Below, in pieces: positions 27,354 through 34,498 of a stretch of 36,352 nucleotides of DNA. The stretch covers positions 1-36,352 of the forward strand of contig JAFZIJ010000019.1 of assembly GCA_017554445.1 (NCBI GenBank). Direction: 5' to 3'. Both the position numbers and the translations under genes were made by a program. The notes under the pieces were generated by a model, which was not told where the DNA came from, ran no database searches, and saw only the letters and a list, made by a program, of their open reading frames with translations. Positions within the stretch are counted from its first letter, which is position 1, and every line of letters starts with the position of its first letter. Source of the DNA: Victivallales bacterium (GTDB taxonomy: Bacteria; Verrucomicrobiota; Lentisphaeria; Oligosphaerales; Oligosphaeraceae).

Positions 27354-28241
27354 TTATTCTTCAAGACGCGTGGCATAGCTGAGCATGGCCAAATCGTAGA
27401 TGACGTTCGCGATGAATGCGATGAAGAAGAGGGCGGTCAGGGCGGGCGTCGCGAAGGAGCCGCCGATCATGAGGAAGGCGAGAATGCCGCCGATGGCGGC
27501 GTATAGTATGAGAACGACGGCGTTGGCTTGGTTGGAGCGTCTGGCGGCCGTGCTGCGGAAGAACGGGAAGGTGATCATGGGAAGGAGAAGGGAGATGAAG
27601 AGAAACGCGAGAATCCGCGCGTACAGCGGAACGGTCGCTTCATACGCTGAGACAGACGGGGCGGCTGTTTGTTCCGTAACAATGGGCGTTACTGACGTGT
27701 CTTGAGGCGGTTCCGACACGACGGCGTCCTGCGTCGATGAAATGGTTCCCGTGAAGCTTGTCTGCATGGTCTGCGCGTCGATGAGATGGAACTGTCCGTT
27801 GATGACGGCGGAATCGTCATTTGTCGTTTCATAAGCCGTCAACTGGCCCCAGATGACGAGATCCGTTCCAGCCTGGGCGGTGGCGTTTGTGGCTTCTTCC
27901 AGCGTGGCGTGCGTCGGAATGCGGAGATGGAGCTTGGCGCGGATACGGTCGATCAACGGGACTTCCTCCAAATCAAGAATGCCTGTGGAAAGGATCTGAT
28001 TGCGGAGCGAGTCTGAAACATAATTGGTCGGATCGTTGTCAAAGTGCAGCAGGATGGCGGTTTTGGCTGAACCGCGGTTCGCGCGGATATCCTCCATCAT
28101 GCGTTTGACGGCGGCATCCGCCACTTCCTTGCGGGAGGCGGCGAGCGGCATGGCGGACGGCGTCAGCCAATACCATGCCGTCACGCAGAAAAGACAGGCG
28201 AATACAACGATTTTGACGATGTTGAAGACAAGTTTGAACAT
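27354..28241 (-). CDS. Membrane protein with a CsgG/TolB-N-like extracytoplasmic domain
   Basis: The 295-residue protein starts after a strong ribosome site (AAGGAGGT). One N-terminal TM (LVFNIVKIVVFACLFCVTAWYW) precedes an extracytoplasmic domain of about 150 residues, and three TM segments close the protein (about residues 208-228, 242-262, 264-282). The soluble part has the strand-helix pattern of CsgG/LpoB/TolB-N-like domains: TAILLHFDN, SDSLRNQILSTGI, EVPLIDRIRAKL, ATAQAGTDLVIWGQLTAYE and LIDAQTMQTSF. I cannot assign a function. It is divergent from the ESCRT-like genes and shares their promoter region, so it probably belongs to the same system. Confidence 0.72.
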   Translation of the reverse strand: MFKLVFNIVKIVVFACLFCVTAWYWLTPSAMPLAASRKEVADAAVKRMMEDIRANRGSAKTAILLHFDNDPTNYVSDSLRNQILSTGILDLEEVPLIDRIRAKLHLRIPTHATLEEATNATAQAGTDLVIWGQLTAYETTNDDSAVINGQFHLIDAQTMQTSFTGTISSTQDAVVSEPPQDTSVTPIVTEQTAAPSVSAYEATVPLYARILAFLFISLLLPMITFPFFRSTAARRSNQANAVVLILYAAIGGILAFLMIGGSFATPALTALFFIAFIANVIYDLAMLSYATRLEE

Positions 28242-28288
28242 AATGGCGACCTCCTTTTTGAAAGGCGATGAAGTTTTTGCATAATACT

Positions 28289-28331
28289 AATATAGACATA
28301 AGTTGAGATTTTCTCAAAATGTTTTATTTTA
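28289..28331. promoter_or_regulatory. Divergent promoters sharing one palindrome
   Basis: The palindrome TTGAGATTTTCTCAA (28303-28317) supplies a TTGAGA -35-like box on each strand. On the minus strand TATATT (28289-28294) lies 17 bp away. On the plus strand TATTTT (28325-28330) lies 16 bp away. A regulator bound here would control both directions. Confidence 0.5.
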
Positions 28332-28395
28332 GAAAGAAGTATTTGTTGATTCATATAAGTAATAGGGCGGAGAGAGAACCGCAGGAAAAAAGACG

Positions 28396-29436
28396 ATGAA
28401 CAAAACGGAAAAACAACATAGCAGGACATGGCAGTCCGTCTGCGACGAATTCTTTTCGACGCAGCAGGCGAGCTATCAGGAGTCGCCGTGTCCGTTGCCG
28501 TCGATGCGTCTTCCGCTTTGGCTGCGGGCGTTGTTCTATCGTCCGGCGGCGGATGCCGCCGCGTTTGACGACGCGGAGATGGACATCACGGAAGACGTGT
28601 TGTTCCATTTTGCGAAAAACGGTCGAAAGGATGTTCGTTTGAAGGCGCGCGTCCATCGGATTCCCGTCGGCAAAAAACGCTGTTTCCGTGTTGTCAGCGC
28701 GTTTCTTTCGCCTGAAAGCGAACGGCTTGCGGATGGCGGCGATGTGACGATCCTGCGCGAATACGTTGAACGGAAATACGAATTGTTCCGTCGTGAGGAA
28801 GGCCTTCCGACGTTGCATTATTACTTTGTTATCGGTTCCGAACGGCCTTTTGACCAAGGCTGTCAGGCGTTGGCGCGGCCGACGGTCGTGCTCTGCCATC
28901 CGCTTGAATCCGGCCTGTGGGATTTCCGTCTGCCGCGTGGCGACATCGACATGCCGACGGCGGAATTCCTGCTGCATGTCCTACCGGGCATGCGCGAATC
29001 GTATGCTGACGCGATGGCCACGGAAATCGACCATTGGGACAAAAATAGTTTCATCACGCAAGATACGCTGCGCGAACGTCTGCGGCTGGATCCTTCGACC
29101 TACCACGGCTTCCTGTCGCGTTGGCTGGACACGCTGTTCGCACACGGCGGTTATGGTCGCGATTCTCGCGGCTACATCTATGGGCCGGGCATGACGTTGC
29201 CGCCGCGCAAATGGGCGATGCATTGCCGCCGTTATGATTTGACTTTTCTTAGAGTGTTGTTGGATAATGCGTTATGCTTCTTGATGATCCTGCTGATCAT
29301 CGGTTTGAATGCGTTATGGATTACCGGAAACATGGGCGACAATAACTGGATTAAAGCCGCATGGCTGTTGCCGGCTCTGTTGGGGCTCGCCTGCCAATGG
29401 AATATCTGGCGATTGCGAAACCGCAGTGTCAGATGA
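28396..29436 (+). CDS. Unknown protein with a winged-helix-like region and two C-terminal TM segments
   Basis: The 346-residue protein is not recognised. Residues 1-200 are soluble and mixed, with SESERLADGGDV-like turns, a strand HYYFVIGSERPF and helix ILREYVERKYELF. Residues of about 205-263 look like a winged helix: SFITQDTLRERLRLDPSTY with FLSRWLDTLFAHGG and a wing-like RDSRGYIYG. Two TM segments follow (about 285-309 and 320-338), with a short RLRNRSVR tail. It is the first gene of the rightward set leading to the ESCRT-III- and Vps4-like genes. A membrane-tethered winged helix would be a candidate adaptor or sensor, since winged helices occur in ESCRT-II and in archaeal CdvB; that link is inference. 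Confidence 0.7.
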   Translation: MNKTEKQHSRTWQSVCDEFFSTQQASYQESPCPLPSMRLPLWLRALFYRPAADAAAFDDAEMDITEDVLFHFAKNGRKDVRLKARVHRIPVGKKRCFRVVSAFLSPESERLADGGDVTILREYVERKYELFRREEGLPTLHYYFVIGSERPFDQGCQALARPTVVLCHPLESGLWDFRLPRGDIDMPTAEFLLHVLPGMRESYADAMATEIDHWDKNSFITQDTLRERLRLDPSTYHGFLSRWLDTLFAHGGYGRDSRGYIYGPGMTLPPRKWAMHCRRYDLTFLRVLLDNALCFLMILLIIGLNALWITGNMGDNNWIKAAWLLPALLGLACQWNIWRLRNRSVR

Positions 29437-29484
29437 TGGAAGATTAAGATTGTCAACAATTTAACATAAAGGACTGCAACAACT

Positions 29485-30078
29485 ATGGTACTGCCGGATT
29501 TTCTCATCAGACTGCTGGAGATTTTGCATTTGAAGGATTCGGAAGAGACGAAGCTGAAGAAACGGATCGCACAATGCGATGAAAACATCCGCTCTTTGAA
29601 CCAAGGCCTTGAAGGGCAGGTTAAAGTCATCAAAGATTTGGAAGCGGAATTTCGCGAATTGAAAGCGCAGTATGACGTCTCGAGCGGCCCCGTCCGCGAG
29701 ACGCTTGCCGTTCGCATGAAAAACATTTTGAAGCAGCGTGAGCGCATGGGCGAACAGCGTCAGATGGCCGAACAGCAGATGAACGCCGAAATGCTTGTCC
29801 GCCATAATCTTACACTCCAGTTGGAGCACCGCCAGCATCCCGACAATCACGATCTGGAAGAGATTCGTGACGAGAAATTGGATATCATCGATGATTTGAA
29901 AGAGCAGGCGAAGACCATCGAAGAGCTTGAGAAGACGACGATGAAGAAGTCGTCTGAAAAGGACGAAGACTTCGAGAAGGCCTTCCAGGCCGCTGAAGAC
30001 GAGTTCAAAGATGTGGATTTGTCTTTCTCCGCGCCGAAGCCTGAAAAGAAGGAAGAAAAAGAGAAGGATGAGGCATGA
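29485..30078 (+). CDS. Coiled-coil protein, candidate second ESCRT-III/PspA-superfamily subunit
   Basis: The 197-residue protein begins with a hydrophobic amphipathic stretch (MVLPDFLIRLLEILHL) like the membrane-inserting alpha-0 helix of PspA/ESCRT-III proteins. A long charged helical hairpin follows: residues 20-65 (KLKKRIAQCDENIRSLNQ), a turn at VSSGPV, and helix 70-115 (RETLAVRMKNILKQRERMGE). A shorter acidic helical part comes next (123-150), then an acidic FEKAFQAAEDEFKDVD segment and a Lys/Glu tail. The size and helix layout suit the ESCRT-III/PspA/Vipp1 superfamily, but sequence likeness is weaker than for the next gene. It lies 76 bp before the Snf7-like gene in the same direction. 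Confidence 0.6.
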   Translation: MVLPDFLIRLLEILHLKDSEETKLKKRIAQCDENIRSLNQGLEGQVKVIKDLEAEFRELKAQYDVSSGPVRETLAVRMKNILKQRERMGEQRQMAEQQMNAEMLVRHNLTLQLEHRQHPDNHDLEEIRDEKLDIIDDLKEQAKTIEELEKTTMKKSSEKDEDFEKAFQAAEDEFKDVDLSFSAPKPEKKEEKEKDEA

Positions 30079-30097
30079 GTTCCGGCGATGCCGGAAC
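30079..30097. other. Perfect 8-bp hairpin after the coiled-coil gene
   Basis: GTTCCGGC and GCCGGAAC pair perfectly around a GAT loop, starting at the base after the TGA stop. No T-run follows, so it may be a 3'-end processing or stability element within a polycistronic mRNA. Confidence 0.6.
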
Positions 30098-30125
30098 GCT
30101 TATGGCTTATGGCTTATGGCTTATG
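30098..30125. repeat. Heptamer tandem repeat, four units of GCTTATG
   Basis: Four exact 7-bp copies lie directly after the hairpin and before the ribosome site of the Snf7-like gene. Confidence 0.95.
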
Positions 30126-30154
30126 GAAATACAATAAAATAAAAAGGAGTTGTC

Positions 30155-30808
30155 ATGGGATTGTTTGATTGTTTCAAATCAAAGTCGGAGCGGGAGCGTG
30201 AACAGCGCCGCGAACGTCGCCGCAATGAACGCAGGGTGGAGCAGGACATCGAAAAGTTCGACGAAGCGATCGCCAAGCTGACGGAAGAACGCACAAAAGT
30301 CTGGAATCAAGCCCGCGAACTGTTGAAGAGCGGCCGTCGGGCGGAGGCTCAGCGCACGTTGCTTTTCTATAAAAAGTACGACATCGCCATCAACAAACTG
30401 GAAAAACAGAAGGTCTTCCTCAAGAGCCAGGCCTTGCAGGTCAGCACGGCGGGCAACGTCAACACGACGTTGAACGACATCAAGACGATGGCCGCAGACC
30501 ATGACATCGATCCCGACAAGCTTGCGGAAAGCCTCGACGATGTCGAGATGATCGCGGAGGACATTCTGGATTCCGACAAGGTCATGAACAAGGCTTTTGA
30601 CAAGGACTTGGACCATATGGCGCAGGAAGTCGCCGCCGGTGATATCAGCTACAAGGACGATGAACTGATGGCCGCGTTGGAGAACGAATGCGCGGCGGAA
30701 GTGCTCGGCCCGAAAGTCGCGGAAACGCCTGTGACGGACAAGCCGGTGAGCCATGACGACATCAGCGCGGGCGCGGAGCGTCTGAAGAAAATCATCAGCG
30801 AGAAGTGA
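30155..30808 (+). CDS. Snf7/CHMP4-like ESCRT-III protein
   Basis: The 217-residue protein matches the eukaryotic Snf7/CHMP4 layout from end to end. It starts MGLFDCFKSKSE, like the MSLFGKLFGG-type start of CHMP4. A very basic alpha-1 (12-57) and an alpha-2 hairpin follow, the latter with GRRAEAQRTLLFYKKYD (60-76), like the CHMP4 segment around ALQALKRKKRYE. Then come STAGNVNTTLNDIKTM (97-112), an acidic alpha-3/4 (DIDPDKLAESLDDVEMIAEDI, 118-137) and YKDDELMAALENECAAEVL (166-184), matching the CHMP4 block FDEDELMAELEELE. The C-terminus has AERLKKIISEK, close to a MIM1 core (RLxxL). ESCRT-III proteins polymerise on membranes and are disassembled by Vps4. AAGGAG precedes the ATG. This is pattern recognition by eye, but the matches are collinear. 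Confidence 0.82.
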   Translation: MGLFDCFKSKSEREREQRRERRRNERRVEQDIEKFDEAIAKLTEERTKVWNQARELLKSGRRAEAQRTLLFYKKYDIAINKLEKQKVFLKSQALQVSTAGNVNTTLNDIKTMAADHDIDPDKLAESLDDVEMIAEDILDSDKVMNKAFDKDLDHMAQEVAAGDISYKDDELMAALENECAAEVLGPKVAETPVTDKPVSHDDISAGAERLKKIISEK

Positions 30809-30839
30809 AAATCGTTGTCGCGCATGGAGTTGACGCAAC

Positions 30840-31946
30840 ATGAGCAATTTCAATTACGAAAAGAAACTGGAGCATGAGAAGGCGGCGGAAAAGGCGTTGT
30901 TGGAAGACGATTTCCCGTCGGCGTTCTATCATGTCGCGGAAGCGGCGAAATTCGCCTTAGCCCTTGCGAATCAATGTACAGGGCGCTTGCGTGATGCCTA
31001 TATGAGCAACGCGAACGAACTGATGGACCTGGCGGAAAAATGCAAGGCTAAATGCGCGAAGCGAAGCGGCGGCGAGAAGATGAGCGTGGAAGGCGACGAG
31101 TCGAAAAAGCTGAACGACTGCCTCGTGGAGCGTCCGTCCGTCCGCATGGCGGACGTGGCGGGCATGGATAATGTGAAACGGCAGATTCGCCTGCGGATGA
31201 TCGATCCGCTGCAGCATGCGGAGGAGGCTCGCAAGCATGGCCTGAAGGTCGGCGGCGGTATCCTGCTGTACGGTCCGCCCGGAACAGGCAAGACGTTTAT
31301 CGCGAAGGCGGTGGCCGGCGAACTGGATCTGCCATTTTACACAATCACGGCGGCGGATATCTTTGGAAAATACGTCGGCGAATCGGAAAACAACATTCGC
31401 ACATTGTTCGAAGAGGCTCGGAAAAATCCGCTGTCCGTCGTATTCATCGACGAATTAGAGACGATTTTCCGCAAGCGGACAGGTGACATTCACGAAACGA
31501 CGCAGAAGGTCATTTCCGTCATTTTGCAGGAATTGGACGGCGTGAAGGACGGCAAGAATCCGTTCCTGCTGCTTGGCGCGACAAATGCGCCGTGGATGAT
31601 CGACGAGGCGTTCATGCGGACGGGCCGTTTCGATGTGAAGGCGTATGTCGGTCTGCCGGATCTCCCTGCGCGCGAACAGATTATCCGCAACGCTTTCAAG
31701 CATGTGGAATATCCCGTCGATGAAGACGCCATCCTCTATTTGGCGTCCGCCACAGGCAAATGCAGCGGCGCGGACATCAACGGCATTGTGCAGTCGATTC
31801 GCCAGACGGCATTCGAACGCCATGCGGACCGCTACACGATTGAGCTGTTCCGTGCTTGTACGCAGCATATTACGCCGTCGTGCAACGAAGAGACGTTGCG
31901 CAAAATCGAAGAATGGGAGAGGCAGAACGAAATCAAACGGGAGTAG
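30840..31946 (+). CDS. Vps4-like AAA ATPase with N-terminal MIT-like domain
   Basis: The 368-residue protein has an N-terminal helical domain (about 5-75: AAEKALLEDDFPSAFYHVAE, then ANELMDLAEKCKAK) matching the three-helix MIT pattern of Vps4. A linker leads to the AAA core (about 97-330): Walker A GPPGTGKT (145-152), pore loop GKYVGESENNIR (176-187), Walker B VFIDELE (201-207), sensor LLLGATNAPWMIDEA (243-257) and Arg finger region RTGRFD (260-265). GATNxPW and GESE are Vps4-type. SGADINGIVQSIRQ and a final helix ITPSCNEETLRKIEEWERQ resemble the Vps4 C-terminal helix; the eukaryotic beta-domain insertion is absent, as in archaeal CdvC. It starts 31 bp after the Snf7-like gene. It should use ATP to remodel ESCRT-III filaments. 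Confidence 0.88.
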   Translation: MSNFNYEKKLEHEKAAEKALLEDDFPSAFYHVAEAAKFALALANQCTGRLRDAYMSNANELMDLAEKCKAKCAKRSGGEKMSVEGDESKKLNDCLVERPSVRMADVAGMDNVKRQIRLRMIDPLQHAEEARKHGLKVGGGILLYGPPGTGKTFIAKAVAGELDLPFYTITAADIFGKYVGESENNIRTLFEEARKNPLSVVFIDELETIFRKRTGDIHETTQKVISVILQELDGVKDGKNPFLLLGATNAPWMIDEAFMRTGRFDVKAYVGLPDLPAREQIIRNAFKHVEYPVDEDAILYLASATGKCSGADINGIVQSIRQTAFERHADRYTIELFRACTQHITPSCNEETLRKIEEWERQNEIKRE

Positions 31947-31958
31947 GTGGGACGGAAC

Positions 31959-33143
31959 ATGTCGAAGAAGCACAAGGCAGAAAACAATCAGGCGTTGACG
32001 GTGACGGGGCATGAGCCCTCGTCGTCGTTCGCCGTGACGTTGATGCGCGGCGAAAACGGCCGCGTCCTGCTGCCTGTGAAGACGGAATTGGCGAACGACA
32101 CGGCGGCGCAGGAAGCGGTTGTCGTGCGCGTTTTGCCGCAGGGCGTCCGCCGCGAAGTGTTGCGGCAACTGCAGGCGGAAGAGGAACGCCGTTCACCTGT
32201 GCAGTGGGCGTTGATCATCGCCGTTCTAGCGGTTTCATTGACGATTGTCTGGAGGTATTTTCCCGTCCAGCCGCCGATGGAGTCGCTGGATACGAAGATG
32301 GAGATCGAGACGACGGACATTCCGCGGAATAGCGAGTACTACGGTCTGTATGTCCTTTCAAAGGAGCGGTTTGAAGCGCAGAAATATGCCAAATGCGCTT
32401 CGGAGCTTGCGCCGAAGATTCCGGAGCTTTTGGACAGGCGTGAGCAGTTGGGCGAAAGCCATGACCGGCTGTTGTACTATTTCTTCGAATCCGTTCGCGT
32501 CGGTCGTGTCGATACGACGACGAAGCGGATGGCGGAGAAATACATCGATGTGTTCGCTTCCTTGAACCATGACGAAGTGAAATGGGACATCATGCGCATC
32601 AAGCTCTGCGCGAAGGAATATTTGAACGTGGAATTGCTCCATTCACGTCTCAGCCAAGGCCGCTACAAGCATATCTGGCAGCGGAAGCTGAGCGAAAATG
32701 AATTGTGGATCCATCGTGTCCGTCCACTGGTGGAAAGCGTTGAACGGCAGGCAAATGCCACTGACAGCACGGAGGAGACGCTGGAGAATCTCTATCAATT
32801 GAAATATTCGCTGGCGTGTCTGTTGACGGCGCGTTGGATGTTGGAAGGCGGAAAGGGAAAGAGCGTGTTCCCAGACGATTACGGCGATCCAGGCGTGGCC
32901 AGCCGCGAAGAGGCGATGCGGATCTGCCGCGAGACGGAGGACCGCTACCGTCCCGTCGGAAAAGTGAAACGGGAGCTCGTGGAGTATCTGCGGTTGCGGA
33001 AGTTCATCGCGGAGACGGTGATGGCGCAATCGAAGAACATCAATCGTTATTATTGGAATGGCGAGACGCATTCCACGAACGAGGCTTTGCGCATGGAGAT
33101 CACGATGGTGAACACGCGGTTGGAAAAAGGCGTGGGGCAATAG
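31959..33143 (+). CDS. Single-TM protein of unknown function in the ESCRT-like set
   Basis: The ATG at 31959 gives 394 residues; a GTG at 31947, directly after the previous stop, would add four. About 80 polar residues lead to one TM (VQWALIIAVLAVSLTIVW, about 83-100), preceded by EEERRSP, which suggests N-in/C-out. The remaining ~290 residues, mostly helical and rich in Arg/Glu (RLLYYFFESVRVGRVD, YQLKYSLACLLTARWM), could be TPR-like repeats outside the cytoplasm. I do not recognise a family. Its start lies 12 bp after the Vps4-like gene, which makes translational coupling likely. It could connect the cytoplasmic filament system to the envelope; this is inference. Confidence 0.78.
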   Translation: MSKKHKAENNQALTVTGHEPSSSFAVTLMRGENGRVLLPVKTELANDTAAQEAVVVRVLPQGVRREVLRQLQAEEERRSPVQWALIIAVLAVSLTIVWRYFPVQPPMESLDTKMEIETTDIPRNSEYYGLYVLSKERFEAQKYAKCASELAPKIPELLDRREQLGESHDRLLYYFFESVRVGRVDTTTKRMAEKYIDVFASLNHDEVKWDIMRIKLCAKEYLNVELLHSRLSQGRYKHIWQRKLSENELWIHRVRPLVESVERQANATDSTEETLENLYQLKYSLACLLTARWMLEGGKGKSVFPDDYGDPGVASREEAMRICRETEDRYRPVGKVKRELVEYLRLRKFIAETVMAQSKNINRYYWNGETHSTNEALRMEITMVNTRLEKGVGQ

Positions 33144-33177
33144 GATACGATTTATTGGGAATCACAATAATTGGTGA

Positions 33178-33258
33178 TTCTGGATGTTCTGGAGAACTGG
33201 ATGTTCTGGAGAAGGCGATATTCCAGAATATCCAGAATATCCAGAATAACCAGAAAAC
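33178..33258. repeat. Nonamer-built inverted repeat element 2
   Basis: The left arm has units TTCTGGATG, TTCTGGAGA, ACTGGATG (one base short) and TTCTGGAGA (33178-33212). The right arm has CCAGAATAT twice, CCAGAATAA and CCAGAAAAC (33223-33258). The sequence family and hairpin layout are as in the element at 25958-26046. It lies in the 185-bp gap between two same-direction genes, so it is not simply a convergent terminator. No other feature was seen in that gap. Confidence 0.9.
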
Positions 33259-33328
33259 ATTCCGCTTTGCATTGCGTAACGGATGATACAGAGAATATAA
33301 AAAGTAGAAAAACAAAGAAAAGACACAA

Positions 33329-34498
33329 ATGACGCAGCAACTGGTGACAACGGCAAGACGTGGATGGGACTGGATGTTCCAGCCGCGGCATCATGCCAAC
33401 GGCATATCGAGCTTCAGCGACAAGAAGTTCTATGTCGTGCTGTTCTTGTATCTTGCGTCGTTTCTTGTATTCGCGCATGATCCGTTCTTCCATCAGCATG
33501 GCGCGTTTGTCTATCAGCAAGGCTTGGTGACGTTGCTGTTGGCGGCGGTCATCGCCGCCGCCTTCAACTGGGAGATGTGTCTTTTCGGCAAGCCCGTGGG
33601 GGCGAATCTGTTGTTGCATGTCATACAAGTTTTTCCGCTGTCGTTGTTTATGGCGAGGATTACGGCGAAGGCGAGCGTTCCAGACGAACCGGAATCGCTT
33701 TTCGGCTACGCGGTGGAGATGATGAAAGGATGGTCCCACCGGCTGTTCGGTGATGTCATCAGCGAGATTCCTGTGTGGTTGACGGATTTGTTCACGAACT
33801 GGCGGATCTGCATCCTGCTGGCGTTTGTGCTGTTCTTCCTGTGTTTCCGCAACTTGCCGCTGAAGGTTGCCGCCGTCGTCTGCGCGTTGCTTGTTCCATT
33901 CGCGAGCGTCATCGCGAAAGGGCCCGTCGGTTATCTGATACCGGGCATGATCCTGCTTGGCGGCGGCATGGCGATGCAGTTCTGCCGTTATGACAAGATT
34001 CTCTATTTCGAGAATATCTTCCATCGTCTGCGCGCCTCAACAAGTCTTGATTCAATGCTGGCGGCAGTCATTCTGCGGACAATGACGGATTTGCAAAACC
34101 AGACACGCATGTCTGAAAAAAATCTGCTCAGTCTCGTGCGGGCGGAATACGACCCGGAAGGAAAAATGACGCCCGCCGATCTGCAAATCATTGCCGGCGA
34201 AGTACTACAGCGAATGGTCTATGAATACGATCTGGTCGTCATCCGCGGCGACGCGGAAGGACTGTTTTTGCAACCGAACGCGCTGTTGCGTTGCCACGAC
34301 AGCTTGCTGACGCAGCTGGCCGTCTTCCCGCGTGTCGTTTTGGCGTTGACGGCGGCGACCGTCTGGGTGCTGCTGCCTGTGGATTTGATTCCGGATTCGC
34401 TTCCGTTTTTGGGCATGCTCGACGATGTGACGGTGGCGATTTTTTCCGGAATCGTGCTGAAGAATTCGGTGGAGGGGCATGTTCAGCGTCGGCAGTGA
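33329..34498 (+). CDS. Polytopic membrane protein with C-terminal DUF1232 (YkvA-like) domain
   Basis: The 389-residue protein has about six TM segments in its first 220 residues (VVLFLYLASFLVFA, LLLAAVIAAAF, ICILLAFVLFFLCF and others) and a cytoplasmic-looking helical part of about 110 residues. A final hydrophobic region reads TVWVLLPVDLIPDSLPFLGMLDDVTVAIFSGI (about 347-379). The LxPVDLIPDxxPxLGxLDD motif is the DUF1232/YkvA signature. The role of DUF1232 is unknown. The 3' end overlaps the next gene's start by 20 bp, so the two are almost surely coupled. It belongs by direction to the ESCRT-like set, though 185 bp containing a repeat separates it. Confidence 0.83.
   Translation: MTQQLVTTARRGWDWMFQPRHHANGISSFSDKKFYVVLFLYLASFLVFAHDPFFHQHGAFVYQQGLVTLLLAAVIAAAFNWEMCLFGKPVGANLLLHVIQVFPLSLFMARITAKASVPDEPESLFGYAVEMMKGWSHRLFGDVISEIPVWLTDLFTNWRICILLAFVLFFLCFRNLPLKVAAVVCALLVPFASVIAKGPVGYLIPGMILLGGGMAMQFCRYDKILYFENIFHRLRASTSLDSMLAAVILRTMTDLQNQTRMSEKNLLSLVRAEYDPEGKMTPADLQIIAGEVLQRMVYEYDLVVIRGDAEGLFLQPNALLRCHDSLLTQLAVFPRVVLALTAATVWVLLPVDLIPDSLPFLGMLDDVTVAIFSGIVLKNSVEGHVQRRQ

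Noticed and set aside
30155..30808. Classical PspA/Vipp1 protein
   Set aside because: The start, the KKYD hairpin and the DDELMAALE block fit Snf7/CHMP4 better than PspA, and it pairs with a MIT-AAA ATPase rather than PspB/C/F. A profile search is still needed to settle this.
31455..32168. 237-residue minus-strand open frame
   Set aside because: Spans two same-direction plus-strand genes and shows a His/Arg-rich shadow composition.
33152..34024. 290-residue minus-strand open frame
   Set aside because: Runs through the nonamer repeat element and antisense to the DUF1232 gene; no motif seen.
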